Assembly: GCF_000334895.1 (NCBI RefSeq)
Contig: NZ_BAFM01000009.1
Coordinates: forward strand, 1-64,000
Length of the DNA stretch: 64,000 nt
Direction of reading: 5' to 3'
Origin: Halococcus agarilyticus
GTDB taxonomy: Archaea > Halobacteriota > Halobacteria > Halobacteriales > Halococcaceae
The translations under genes and the position numbers were made by a program. The notes beneath the pieces were generated by a model, which had not been told where the DNA came from, searched no databases, and saw nothing but the letters and a program-made list of their open reading frames with translations. How positions within the stretch are numbered: position 1 is the stretch's first letter; every line of letters begins with the position of its first letter. Shown one piece after another: positions 1 to 8,701 of the stretch.

Positions 1-241
1 ATATTGCCAATAGACTAAGGATAATGTACGAGAGACCGCTCAACCGTCTTCCGAAGTTCGAACGGTTGTTTTTGACCATTGTTTTGTACCATGTTAATTA
101 CTGCTGCTGGACAAAATTCTTCCGGAGATAGAATCCACTATACCGTTTGGTTGAGGTTTGTTCGATGTACTATCCATCGTTATTGGGAGACTACCTCGAC
201 ACCGCCGGAATATCTATGATCGGGTGCTCTGAGCGTGGTGG
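1..241. other. AT-richer edge segment without a recognisable gene
   Basis: This stretch is visibly richer in A and T than the rest of the window. I see no reading frame with haloarchaeal codon use. It could be the flank of a mobile element or a long regulatory region of a gene beyond the left edge, but no terminal inverted repeat or transposase fragment is visible. Confidence 0.4.
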
Positions 242-745
242 TTAGTCTGTGGTGGTTCGGTGGTCGTCGCGATCGGTGAGCGACCGGGAGCGGCGAGCGA
301 GCACGTAAATTGAAGCACCTGCGAGGAGAGCGACAGTGAGGACAGCGAGGACAGCGGCGAGGAGAATGGTTGTGAGAAGGTGCGGAGCGCGAAGAGCGAG
401 AACGAGAAGGATGATGACCGAGGCGGCGAGAGCGCCGAGTGAGAGATAGAGAGCACGTGTAGTGAAGTGAGCACGGCGGCGGTCGGCAAGAGCGTGGTGT
501 CGGAGGTGTCGGTACTGTTTGGTCTGTATAGCGTCAATTCGGTTCGTGAGGCGATCGTCGGTGGTATCGATCCGGTGGTCAAGATCGTCGAGATCGTCGG
601 TGAGTTGGGCAGGTGAGCGGGTTCCGCGGCCGTCCCAGTGATCGAGAACATCGCGGAGTGTGTCGGCTTCGACGCAGCGCTCGATAGCCTTCGGCGGGCG
701 GGGGTAGCGATCATGCTCGGGCTGGTAATCGGGGACCTCGAGCAC
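242..745 (-). CDS. Small membrane protein with hydrophilic N-terminal half
   Basis: No family recognised. The 167-residue product starts at a GTG. It has a charged N-terminal half rich in Asp, Arg and His (about residues 1-95, possibly coiled coil around 45-75), then two hydrophobic segments at about 99-118 and 124-150, and a short charged tail. This suggests an inner-membrane protein with a cytoplasmic N-terminal domain. It is divergent from the uracil-DNA glycosylase gene, with 63 bp between the starts. Codon use looks like a real haloarchaeal gene, but the function is unknown. Confidence 0.7.
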   Translation of the reverse strand: MLEVPDYQPEHDRYPRPPKAIERCVEADTLRDVLDHWDGRGTRSPAQLTDDLDDLDHRIDTTDDRLTNRIDAIQTKQYRHLRHHALADRRRAHFTTRALYLSLGALAASVIILLVLALRAPHLLTTILLAAVLAVLTVALLAGASIYVLARRSRSLTDRDDHRTTTD

Positions 746-808
746 CGACCGCTGTGTCGAGCCGCCCCGAAGCCGGACGGTTAAGACGACCGCCAGCGAA
801 ACCGGCGT

Positions 809-1420
809 GTGAGCGACGACACGGGCCGAATGGAGGGACTGGAGGTGATCGAGTGCGAGCGCTGCCCCGAACTCTGTGAGTCACGCAGCCGGATCGTCAA
901 CGGGACGGGGCCCGACGACGCGGACCTGCTGTTCGTGGGCGAGGCACCGGGCGAACACGAGGACGACGGCGGCGAGCCGTTCGTCGGCCGGAGCGGAACC
1001 GTTCTCGACGAGGCGCTCCGCGAGCACGGCCTCGCACGCGACGCCGTCAGGATCACCAACTGCGTCCGGTGTCGCCCGCCGGACAACCGCGATCCTCACA
1101 AAGAGGAACTCACGAACTGTCGGGAGTACCTCGAACGTGAGATCGACACTGTGGACCCCGAGCTCGTGGTCACGCTCGGGAAGGTCCCCACCGAACACCT
1201 CCTCGAACGGGATGCCGCGGTCACGAAGGAGGCGGGCACCATCGAGGACGCGCGACTCGACGGCACCGCCCACCGCGTCCTGATCTGTGTCCACCCCGCG
1301 GCCACGCTGTACGATGGGAGCCAGCAGGAGACCTTCGAGACGGCGATCGCGACGGCCGCCGAGGTCGCCGGCGTGGCCGAGGGCGACGGGAGCGGCCAGT
1401 CGCGCCTCGACGGGTTCTGA
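809..1420 (+). CDS. Family 4 uracil-DNA glycosylase (Fe-S type)
   Basis: Removes uracil from DNA, starting base-excision repair of deaminated cytosine. The 203-residue protein carries the family-4 signature GEAPG (44-48) with downstream EPFVGRSG, and a C-terminal HP motif (162-163) in the position of the catalytic HPxx loop. Cysteines at 16, 19, 88 and 104 are spaced as the 4Fe-4S ligands of this family; C23 and C85 are extra. The GTG start is preferred over the ATG at 830 because a TATA-like element (GGTTAAGAC, about 778-786) lies 27 nt upstream, the usual distance for leaderless haloarchaeal genes. Confidence 0.9.
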   Translation: MSDDTGRMEGLEVIECERCPELCESRSRIVNGTGPDDADLLFVGEAPGEHEDDGGEPFVGRSGTVLDEALREHGLARDAVRITNCVRCRPPDNRDPHKEELTNCREYLEREIDTVDPELVVTLGKVPTEHLLERDAAVTKEAGTIEDARLDGTAHRVLICVHPAATLYDGSQQETFETAIATAAEVAGVAEGDGSGQSRLDGF

Positions 1421-1429
1421 TTCACCCTC

Positions 1430-2116
1430 TCATCGAGTCACGGGGAACACGTCCGCGGGAAGTCCGTCGCGAACCCCGCTGGCAACGTCCTCGGGAGTCG
1501 TGAGATCGAACGACGACAGCGTGTGGACCGGCACGTCGGTCATCCGTTCGAGTTCCGCTTGATTCGTCCGCTCGGCGACGGTCTCGCTCGTGTACTCGTT
1601 CAGAACGACGGCGTGCGTTTCGACGCCGTGCGCCGCGAGCCCCTCGACCGTGAGCGCGGTGTGATTCAGTGTGCCGAGCCCGGAGCGGGCGACCACCACC
1701 GCAGGGAGTTCGAGATCGGCGACGAGATCGATCACTTCCCGATCGCCGGCGAGCGGCACCCGAACCCCGCCGACGCCTTCGAGCACCCCGACTTCGCTCG
1801 CGGCGAGCGCCCGCTCGCATCCCTCACGGATCGTCACATACGAGAGCTCCGTCCCGACCCGCTCGGCGGCGACGCGCGGCGCGAGCGGCGGTTCGAGCCG
1901 TTCGATGCAGGTCGCAGCATCGCCGGCCCTACACGCTTCGGCAACGAACCCCGCATCGTCGTCCGGCGGATAGCCGGTCTGGACCGGCTTGACCGCACGA
2001 GCATCGATACCCTCCTCGCGGAGCCAGGCGACGAGCCCGGCGGTCACGACCGTCTTTCCGACGCTCGTATCGGTCCCGACGACCGCGAACGCGTCCCCGC
2101 CGTGTGTTTCACTCAT
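1430..2116 (-). CDS. bioD: ATP-dependent dethiobiotin synthetase
   Basis: Closes the ureido ring of dethiobiotin from 7,8-diaminopelargonate (or its carbamate), CO2 and ATP. The 228-residue protein has the P-loop GTDTSVGKT at 14-22, KPVQTG at 43-48 and a GVGGVRVP segment near 115-120, all typical of BioD. It is the last gene of the minus-strand biotin operon, and its ATG overlaps the end of bioF by 8 nt, implying coupled translation. The frame stays open well upstream inside bioF, but homology begins at this ATG. Because bioA is missing from the operon, the substrate could be the carbamate released by BioU; that part is inference. Confidence 0.93.
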   Translation of the reverse strand: MSETHGGDAFAVVGTDTSVGKTVVTAGLVAWLREEGIDARAVKPVQTGYPPDDDAGFVAEACRAGDAATCIERLEPPLAPRVAAERVGTELSYVTIREGCERALAASEVGVLEGVGGVRVPLAGDREVIDLVADLELPAVVVARSGLGTLNHTALTVEGLAAHGVETHAVVLNEYTSETVAERTNQAELERMTDVPVHTLSSFDLTTPEDVASGVRDGLPADVFPVTR

Positions 2117-3371
2117 CGAGCACTCCCACGGCACGCCCTGCTTCGTGGAACGCCGCCAGGCACCGATCGATCTCGGCGTCGGTGTGGGTCGCCATCGGCG
2201 CGACCCGGATCCGACTCGTTCCCTCGGGCACCGTCGGCGGCCGGATCGCGGGCGCGACGATCCCGCGGTCGGTGAGCGCTTCCCCAAGTGCCACCGCATC
2301 GGCACGATCGCCGACGAGCACCGGGAGGATCTGAGTCTCGCCGAGCACGCGATATCCCATCCCTTCGAGTCCCTCGCGAAGGCGCTCGACGACCGTCCAG
2401 AGTCGTTCGCGACGATCGCCCTCACGAGCAACGGCGAGTGCCTCGCGTGCCGCACCCGCCGCCGGCGGCGCGAGTCCGGTCGAGAACACGAACGAGCGCG
2501 CGGCGTTCGCGAGGTGTTCGACGAGCGCCTCGTTTCCGGCGACGTACCCGCCCTGACTCGCCAGCGCCTTCGAGAGCGTCCCCATCTGGACCTGCACTCG
2601 ATCTCCGAGTTCCTCGCGCCCGACGATTCCCGCGCCATCGGCGTAGAGTCCGGTAGCGTGAGCCTCGTCCGCCATCACCCACGCGCCGTGGCGCTCGGCG
2701 ACGTCGCAGATCGCCGCGAGCGGGGCGACATCACCGTCCATGCTGAACACCGAGTCGGTCACGACGAGCCACGATTCGCCCGCGTCCGCCTGCTCGCGCC
2801 GTTCCGCCATCGCCGCGGCGAGCGCTTCGGCGTCCGCGTGATCGTAGACCACCGTCTCCGCGCGTGCGAGCCGACAGCCGTCCACGATGCTCGCGTGGTT
2901 CAGCTCGTCGGAGAAGATCACGTCGGGGGCGAGCGCGGCGATCGTACCGACGTTGGCGGCGTAGCCCGACGAGAAGACCAACGCGCGCTCGGTATCCTTC
3001 GTCCGGGCGAGGTCGCGTTCGAGCGCGCGGTGGATCGGTGTATTGCCGGTGACGAGCCGGCTCGCGCCCGCGCCGGTGCCGACCTCCTCGGCCGCCGTCG
3101 CGGCCGCCCGCTGGACTCGCTCGTCGTCCGCCAATCCGAGGTAGTTGTTCGACGCCAGGATCACCTGGTCTTCGCCCTCGAAGTTCGGGATTCCATCATC
3201 TGGATCGGCGACCACGCGAGCCCGCGCCGCGACCCGCTCGATCGGCGCGAGATCGCGCCGCAGGCCCCGTTGTTCGCGTGCCTTGAGGCGCTCTCGGAGG
3301 GCGAAGCTGTGTCCCGAATCCTCGTGGCCGCCCTCGACGAGCTCCGTCCGGCTCGCGTCGCGTTCTGCCAT
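2109..3371 (-). CDS. bioF: 8-amino-7-oxononanoate synthase
   Basis: PLP enzyme that condenses pimeloyl thioester with L-alanine to give 8-amino-7-oxononanoate, the first step of biotin ring assembly. The 420-residue protein shows the alpha-oxoamine synthase features: SNNYLGLA near 74-81, DEAHATG at 235-241 (Asp to the PLP ring nitrogen) and the Schiff-base lysine in GTLSKALASQGG (K268). It carries about 40 extra hydrophilic residues at the N-terminus compared with Escherichia coli BioF. It starts one base into the stop region of the upstream dehydrogenase and overlaps bioD at its own end, so the three genes form a tight operon. Confidence 0.94.
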   Translation of the reverse strand: MAERDASRTELVEGGHEDSGHSFALRERLKAREQRGLRRDLAPIERVAARARVVADPDDGIPNFEGEDQVILASNNYLGLADDERVQRAAATAAEEVGTGAGASRLVTGNTPIHRALERDLARTKDTERALVFSSGYAANVGTIAALAPDVIFSDELNHASIVDGCRLARAETVVYDHADAEALAAAMAERREQADAGESWLVVTDSVFSMDGDVAPLAAICDVAERHGAWVMADEAHATGLYADGAGIVGREELGDRVQVQMGTLSKALASQGGYVAGNEALVEHLANAARSFVFSTGLAPPAAGAAREALAVAREGDRRERLWTVVERLREGLEGMGYRVLGETQILPVLVGDRADAVALGEALTDRGIVAPAIRPPTVPEGTSRIRVAPMATHTDAEIDRCLAAFHEAGRAVGVLDE

Positions 3372-4483
3372 CAGAAGCCTGGCATCAGGTCGGCGGGGCC
3401 GAACACGCCGTACTCGCCCGCACGATTGCGCCGCACGCCCGCCTTCAGGTAGCCGAGCGCGGGGCCGTTGACGTTCGCCGCCATACTGGTCTCGTCGCCC
3501 AATTCGAAGGTGTTGGTCGCGCGCTCGCCGTCGAACGTCCGGCCAGTCACGTCGACGGTCGTGGTCGTGGGTTTCTCGTCGTTGCGCACGTCGAGCACCC
3601 CACCGACGGTCACGTCTTCGGCATCACAGATGCCCGCCCGCTCCAGCAACACGTCGTCGGCGTGTTCCATGTCCTCGAACTCGATGACGCCGTCGTGCTC
3701 GTCCACGATCGCCTCGATTTCGTCGTCCGAGAGGTCGCGCGCGCTCTCGATGTCGAAGCCAGGCAGGTGCGCGATGTCCTCCCGAACGGTCCCGCGATTG
3801 TCCTCGTAGCCCGACTTCAGCCCGACGCCCCAGTGGATGTCGACTGCCTCGACCTCGACGAACGACTGTGCGGCGAGCGCCGCCGCACCGGTCAGGAAGC
3901 CTGGCGTCGCGCCCGCACCGCAGACGAACGTGATTCCCGACTCCTCGAAGACGTCGGCGCGCTCGTCCAACAGCCCGATCACCCGCGAGCGCTTCAGGAC
4001 ATCGACGAGCACGCCCTCGTAGTCCGCATCGGCGAACTCCGCTGCAACCTCGGGGATGAAGTCGTGTTCTAAGCTCGGCAGCGCGATCAGTACCGCATCC
4101 ACCGCGTCGCTCGCGGCGATGGTGTCCTCGATGGGCGTCTCTGTGGGTCGGGCTTGCGCCGACGCGACCACGCCCGCCTGCTCGCCGTGCTGTTTGACCG
4201 CCCCGCCGCCATCCGCCCGCGGCTCGCGGCTCCCGTCGGTCGCCGCTCGCCCGTCCGCGGCCTCCCGTCGGTCGGCCGCGCTCGCCACGTTCCCTTCCGT
4301 CGCGGCGAGGAGTTCGTCCACGTCGAGACCCTCGTGATCGACCGCGATGCCGTGGCGATCACACGCCGCCACGGGCGTCAGCCCCTGCTTGGCCTGCGAG
4401 ACTTCGAGTGCTCGCCGCCCGATCCCGCCCGTGCCGAGTACTGCGAAGCTGATGTCGTCCATAGTGGTGTCTCCGTCCGCCAT
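3371..4483 (-). CDS. bioU: NAD(P)-binding dehydrogenase of the biotin operon, probable BioU
   Basis: The 370-residue protein begins with a Rossmann motif (FAVLGTGGIGRRALE, about 13-27) and resembles homoserine/saccharopine-type dehydrogenases. It lies between bioB (2 nt gap) and bioF (1 nt overlap). No bioA aminotransferase is present. In cyanobacteria the missing BioA step is done by BioU, a single-turnover NAD(P)H dehydrogenase that donates its own lysine amino group (Lys124 in Synechocystis) to 8-amino-7-oxononanoate. K164 in VLVDVLKRSR is my candidate for that lysine: residues about 66-108 look like a low-complexity insertion, and removing it would place K164 near 124. The ATG at 4462 is an alternative start. 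The assignment rests on context, fold and this lysine, not on an alignment. Confidence 0.72.
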   Translation of the reverse strand: MADGDTTMDDISFAVLGTGGIGRRALEVSQAKQGLTPVAACDRHGIAVDHEGLDVDELLAATEGNVASAADRREAADGRAATDGSREPRADGGGAVKQHGEQAGVVASAQARPTETPIEDTIAASDAVDAVLIALPSLEHDFIPEVAAEFADADYEGVLVDVLKRSRVIGLLDERADVFEESGITFVCGAGATPGFLTGAAALAAQSFVEVEAVDIHWGVGLKSGYEDNRGTVREDIAHLPGFDIESARDLSDDEIEAIVDEHDGVIEFEDMEHADDVLLERAGICDAEDVTVGGVLDVRNDEKPTTTTVDVTGRTFDGERATNTFELGDETSMAANVNGPALGYLKAGVRRNRAGEYGVFGPADLMPGF

Positions 4484-4485
4484 CG

Positions 4486-5628
4486 TCAGTCGTCACTCGC
4501 GTTGCTCGTGGCCGTCCCCGCCGCCGTCTCGATCGGCGGGTCCGACGGGTCGTCCCGTCCGCGCGCTTTCACCGCTGCCGGATCGAACTCGTTCGTCTCC
4601 ATGTTCGGCTCCAGACCGGCGCGCTCGATCGTCTCGATGTCCGCACCGGGTGACTGGCCGGAAGTCGTGAGGTAATCGCCAGTGAGCACGCCGTCCGCAC
4701 CCGCCTCGAAGGGCAGGTGTTGCTCGTCGTCCCGGAGGTTGACCTCGCGTCCGCCGGTCAATCTGACTCGTGCCTCGGGGTGGAGCAACCGGTAGACCGC
4801 GATCGTCTCGATCAACTCCGCCGTCGAGATGGCGGCGTGGTCGGCGTCGCCGAGCGGCGTGCCTTCGACCGGGTTCAGGACGTTCACCGGTAGCGAGGAC
4901 ACCCCGATCTCCTGCAACTCGATCGCGGCCTCGACTCGATCCGCGGGCGTCTCGCCCATCCCGAGGATCACGCCGGCACAGAGGTCCATCCCGGCCTCCT
5001 TGGCGACCCGCAGGGTGTGCAGCCGGTCCTCGAAGTCGTGCGTGGAGACGATCTCGTCGAAGTATCGCCGGGAGGTCTCGATGTTGTGATTGTAGTGGTT
5101 CAGCCCCTCTTCGACGAGGATCGCGGCCTCCTCTTCGGTGAGGAGGCCGAGCGAGGCGTCGGCCTCGACATCGGTCTCGTCGCGCACGAGCCGAATGGCC
5201 TCGATGACCTCTGCCCACTCCTCGGGGCGGCGCTCCTTCGAGACACCCTTCTCCGCGACCACGATCCCGAAGCGCTGTGCGCCGTCGCGTTCGGCACGCT
5301 TCGCAGCCGCGAGGATCTCTTGGGGGTCGAGGAAGCCGTAGGTGTCGATTCCCGTGTCGAAGTGGACTGACTGCGCACAGAACCCACAGTCCTCGGCACA
5401 GTCGCCCGCCTTCGCGTTCACGATCGAGCACGCGTCGACCGTGCCGTCGCCGAACGCCGCTCGGACGAAATCGGCGGCCGTCGCGAGCTCCTCGACCGGC
5501 TGAGCGAGGAGCGCGAGGCCGTCCGTCCGGTCGAGGCGCTCGCCGTCGAGCACGCGCCCCACCGCGCCGTCGATCGTCGCGTTTCCAGTCTCGTAAACCA
5601 CAGAGAAGTCAACAGTTGACGGGATCAT
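4486..5628 (-). CDS. bioB: Biotin synthase (radical SAM)
   Basis: Inserts sulfur into dethiobiotin to make biotin. The 380-residue protein has the radical-SAM cluster motif CAEDCGFC (C77, C81, C84) and the BioB segments YNHNIETS and GLNHYNHN, followed by GVILGMGE and LPVNVLNPVEGTPL. The C-terminal ~50 residues are a haloarchaeal acidic extension. The ATG at 5628 (MIPSTVDFS) is chosen; the open frame continues to 5712 but that part is not BioB-like and runs into the hisH promoter. This is the first gene of bioB-bioU-bioF-bioD. It is divergent from hisH, with 82 bp between starts. I see no clear BirA-type operator. Confidence 0.93.
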   Translation of the reverse strand: MIPSTVDFSVVYETGNATIDGAVGRVLDGERLDRTDGLALLAQPVEELATAADFVRAAFGDGTVDACSIVNAKAGDCAEDCGFCAQSVHFDTGIDTYGFLDPQEILAAAKRAERDGAQRFGIVVAEKGVSKERRPEEWAEVIEAIRLVRDETDVEADASLGLLTEEEAAILVEEGLNHYNHNIETSRRYFDEIVSTHDFEDRLHTLRVAKEAGMDLCAGVILGMGETPADRVEAAIELQEIGVSSLPVNVLNPVEGTPLGDADHAAISTAELIETIAVYRLLHPEARVRLTGGREVNLRDDEQHLPFEAGADGVLTGDYLTTSGQSPGADIETIERAGLEPNMETNEFDPAAVKARGRDDPSDPPIETAAGTATSNASDD

Positions 5629-5710
5629 AGTCCTTGCGGGCGACGGCCGAATCCATGAGGCGACATCGCCGAGAGAAAGCGACTTAGCCCGTCCCGTGGT
5701 ACGAAACGAC

Positions 5711-6367
5711 ATGAGCGAAGCGCAGACCCAGCGTACCGCGGCGGCGTCAGTGGTCGTGGTCGACTACGGTCTCGGCAACCTCCGGAGTGCGACCCGCGGC
5801 CTCGAACGCGCGGGGGCCACAGTCGAGATCACCGACGACCCTGCCGCGTTCGACGCGGCGGACGGGATCGTGCTGCCTGGCGTCGGCGCGTTCCGCGAGG
5901 GCGTCGAGAACGCCGGCCCCTACCGCGAGGCGCTGCTCGACGCCGCCGACGCGGGGACGCCGGTGTTCGGCATCTGTCTCGGGATGCAGATGCTCCTCAC
6001 GACGAGCGAGGAGGCCGAACGCGCTGGCGAGGGCGACGTCGAGGGACTCGATCTGATCCCCGGCCGGAACGTCCGCTTTACCGGCGATCGGAAAGTCCCT
6101 CACATGGGCTGGAACGAGCTCACGGTCGAGCGCGATCACCCGCTCGTCGAGGGAGTAGATGGGGAGTACGCCTACTTCGTCCACTCCTACTACGCCGAGC
6201 CCGACGACGGAAACGCGGTCGTCGCCCGCACGGAGTACGGCGTCGACTTCCCGTCCGTCGTGGCCGACGACTCCGGGACCGTCTTCGGCACGCAGTTCCA
6301 CCCCGAGAAGAGCGGCGAGACCGGGCTGCGGATCCTGCGGAACTTCGTCGATCTCTGTGCCGACTGA
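5711..6367 (+). CDS. hisH: Imidazole glycerol phosphate synthase, glutaminase subunit
   Basis: Glutamine amidotransferase subunit that supplies ammonia to HisF for imidazole glycerol phosphate formation in histidine biosynthesis. The 218-residue protein has DYGLGNLRS at the start, PGVGAF, the nucleophile in GICLGMQ (C89) and the His-Glu dyad in TQFHPEKSG. The start at 5711 has a TATA-like element (GACTTAGCC, about 5682-5690) 25-27 nt upstream. hisF and the other his genes are not in this window, as is usual for haloarchaea, where his genes are scattered. The last ~100 bp recur as a remnant at 7484-7577. Confidence 0.94.
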   Translation: MSEAQTQRTAAASVVVVDYGLGNLRSATRGLERAGATVEITDDPAAFDAADGIVLPGVGAFREGVENAGPYREALLDAADAGTPVFGICLGMQMLLTTSEEAERAGEGDVEGLDLIPGRNVRFTGDRKVPHMGWNELTVERDHPLVEGVDGEYAYFVHSYYAEPDDGNAVVARTEYGVDFPSVVADDSGTVFGTQFHPEKSGETGLRILRNFVDLCAD

Positions 6368-7483
6368 GCGATCCACGCCATCGATCCGCGGCCGCTGCTC
6401 AGGGGTTCCGAACTCCCTCGCATGCAGAAGAACCTTTGCGAATGCGCATCGACGGGCGGAGTATGGCAGAGAGCAGATCCGTCGTGATGGCCGCCCTCAT
6501 CGCCAACGGCGCGATCGCCGTCATGAAGTTCATCGGGTTCCTCCTCACCGGGAGCGCGGCGATGCTATCCGAGACCTACCAGTCGGTTTCGGATACGGGC
6601 AATCAGATCTTTCTCCTCATCGGCATCCGCTACTCGAAACGGAGCGCCGACCGCACCCATCCCTTCGGCTACGGCAAGTCACAGTTCTTCTACAGCTTCC
6701 TCGTGTCGGTGCTGCTGTTCGGCGTCGCGGGGATCGCGAGCGTACGGAAGGGCTACGGAGCGATCACCGGCGAGAGCACCTTTCACGTCAGCAACGCCAC
6801 GCTCCCGGTGATCGGCGTGACGCTCTCGGGTGCGGTGATCAGCTACATCGTTCTGTCGCTCGCGATCGTCTTCGAACTGTGGGCGCTCAAGAAGGCCTAC
6901 GCCGGGATGCAGGCCCAGATCGACGAACACGACTGGAGCGGACTCCGCGAGGCGTTCCGGAAGACCAGCGACGTGACCACGCTGACGGCACTGATCGAGG
7001 ACTCGCTCGCGCTCGCGGCGGCGGCGATCGGAATGGCCGGTATCTACCTGACCGAGCAGACGGGCAACGTGCTCTACGACGGGATCGCCGCCTTCGTGAT
7101 CGGGCTGCTGCTGATGGGCTTTGCGGCTGCGCTCGCGTGGCAGAACAAGCGCCTGCTGCTCGGCGAGAGCCTCCCGGCCGACGAGGAGCGCCGCCTGCGC
7201 GACGTGATCGCCGACCACGACGGCGTGAGTGGAGTAGTCGACTTCCGGTCGGTCTACTTTGGCCCCGAGGAGATCATCGTGACTGCCGACGTCACCTTCG
7301 AATCCGGGTTCGACACCGGCGAGATCGACGACCGGATCACCGCCATCAAGAAGGCGATCAGGGAGGCCGAGCCCCAGGTGCGCAACACGTACATCGAACC
7401 CGAGGCGTAATCCCGTTTAGAACCACTTCCGTCGTGGGATACGACCCCCTTTCGACTGAACCCGCTCTAACACCAGCCACTAG
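6262..7483 (+). repeat. Tandem duplication, unit 1 (hisH 3' end + CDF + helicase 5' flank)
   Basis: This 1222-bp segment is repeated once directly downstream (7484-8703). It starts inside hisH at GGCCGACGA (6262-6270) and ends with a diverged copy of the DNA just upstream of the helicase start (GAACCCGCTC at 7458-7467, compared with the same word before 8702). Coding identity is clear by eye over the whole CDF gene. Confidence 0.9.
6463..7410 (+). CDS. Cation diffusion facilitator transporter, copy 1
   Basis: Membrane exporter of divalent metal ions (Zn, Mn, Co or Fe), probably in exchange for protons. The 315-residue protein has about six transmembrane segments, the SDTGNQIFLLIG motif of TM2, the HPFGYGK loop and a C-terminal cytoplasmic domain ending in VRNTYIEPEA. 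At the TM2 metal site the first ligand position is Gln (QSVSDTGN), whereas copy 2 has His (HSISDTGN). The ATG at 6463 is chosen because copy 2 shares it together with the same upstream block (ATGCAGAAGAACCTTTGCG, which contains the likely TATA region). Specificity cannot be read from the sequence. Confidence 0.9.
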   Translation: MAESRSVVMAALIANGAIAVMKFIGFLLTGSAAMLSETYQSVSDTGNQIFLLIGIRYSKRSADRTHPFGYGKSQFFYSFLVSVLLFGVAGIASVRKGYGAITGESTFHVSNATLPVIGVTLSGAVISYIVLSLAIVFELWALKKAYAGMQAQIDEHDWSGLREAFRKTSDVTTLTALIEDSLALAAAAIGMAGIYLTEQTGNVLYDGIAAFVIGLLLMGFAAALAWQNKRLLLGESLPADEERRLRDVIADHDGVSGVVDFRSVYFGPEEIIVTADVTFESGFDTGEIDDRITAIKKAIREAEPQVRNTYIEPEA

Positions 7484-7577
7484 GGCCGACGAGTTCGGGA
7501 TCGTCTTCGGCACGCAGCTCCGTCCCGAGAAAGGCGACGAGACCGAACCGTAGATTTTGCGGAACTCCGTCGACTGA
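7484..7577 (+). pseudogene. hisH: hisH 3'-terminal remnant
   Basis: About 94 bp matching the end of hisH (6262-6367). The encoded FGTQ-RPEK string corresponds to FGTQFHPEK, with the catalytic His changed to Arg, an in-frame TAG shortly after, and a 12-bp deletion before the old stop. It has no start and is clearly non-functional. It marks the junction of the tandem duplication. Confidence 0.9.
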
Positions 7578-7672
7578 GCGACTCACGCCGTCGATCGACC
7601 GATCGCCGTCTTGGACTTCGAGTCGCTTCGTATGCAGAAGAACCTTTGCGGGTTCGCTTCCACGGACGGAGT

Positions 7673-8617
7673 ATGGCTGGAAACAGGTCCGTCGTGATCG
7701 CCGCCCTGATCGCCAACGGCGCGATCGCGATTCTCAAGTTCGCTGGCTTTCTCCTCACCGGAAGCGCGGCGATGCTCTCGGAGACCTACCACTCGATCTC
7801 CGATACGGGCAATCAGATCTTCCTCCTCATCGGGATCCGGTACGGCGGCAAGGAGGCCAGCCGTGACCATCCCTTTGGCTACGGGAAGGCACAGTTCTTC
7901 TACAGCTTCCTCGTGAGCGTCCTCCTCTTCGGGATCGCGGGCTGGGAGAGCGCGAAACACGGCTACAACGCCATCGTGAACCCCCACGCCGCGGAGGTCG
8001 GCCAGGCGTCGCTCCCCGTAATCGGCTCCTTTCCCGGCGTTTGGGTCAACTACGTGGTGCTCGTCGGCGCGATCGTCTTCGAGAGCTACGCGCTCAAGAA
8101 GGCCAACGACGAAATGAGCCGCCAGATCGACGAACACGGCTGGAGCGGGTACCGCGAGGCCTTCCGGAAGACCAGCGACGTGACCACGCTGACCGCGCTG
8201 ACCGAGGACACGATCGCCATGGCGGGTGCGGGGATCGCGCTGTTCGGGGTGTTTCTCAGCCGATACACCGGCAACCCGCTCTACGACGCGGTGGCTGCAC
8301 TCCTGATCGGCCTCATGCTGATGGGGTTTGCGATCGCGCTCGCGTGGGAGAACAAGCGTCTGCTGCTCGGCGAGAGCCTGCCGGCCGACGAGGAACGCAA
8401 ACTCCGCGAGGTGGTCGCTGGCTGGGATGGCGTCGAAGAAATCGTCGACTTCCGGACCGTCTACTTCGGCCCCGAGCAGCTCCTCGTGACTGCCGATGTC
8501 GCGCTCGACGCGGGCCTCGAAACCGAGGACATCGACGACTACATCTCCGAGATCGAGAACGCGCTGATGGAAACGCAACCGCAGATCCGGAAGGTCTACA
8601 TCGAACCCGAGGTCTGA
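7673..8617 (+). CDS. Cation diffusion facilitator transporter, copy 2
   Basis: Paralogue of the preceding transporter: 314 residues, same topology, ending IRKVYIEPEV. It keeps the canonical HxxxD-type site in TM2 (HSISDTGN) and the HPFGYGK loop, so of the two copies it looks closer to a standard CDF zinc/manganese exporter. The TM5 region differs (LTALTEDTIAMAG here, LTALIEDSLALAA in copy 1), another place where metal ligands sit. The ATG at 7673 follows the same TTTGCG-containing block as copy 1. An upstream in-frame TTG (7646) is not conserved as coding and was ignored. Confidence 0.9.
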   Translation: MAGNRSVVIAALIANGAIAILKFAGFLLTGSAAMLSETYHSISDTGNQIFLLIGIRYGGKEASRDHPFGYGKAQFFYSFLVSVLLFGIAGWESAKHGYNAIVNPHAAEVGQASLPVIGSFPGVWVNYVVLVGAIVFESYALKKANDEMSRQIDEHGWSGYREAFRKTSDVTTLTALTEDTIAMAGAGIALFGVFLSRYTGNPLYDAVAALLIGLMLMGFAIALAWENKRLLLGESLPADEERKLREVVAGWDGVEEIVDFRTVYFGPEQLLVTADVALDAGLETEDIDDYISEIENALMETQPQIRKVYIEPEV

Positions 8618-8701
8618 TCGGGGATCGCGAACGCCGCCTTCGACCACTTCCGCCGCGCCACACGAACCCTTTTGACCGAACCCGCTCCAGTACTGGGTAC
8701 T

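Noticed and set aside
1-241. Insertion-sequence end at the left edge
   Set aside because: AT-richness is suggestive, but no inverted repeat, target duplication or transposase fragment can be seen.
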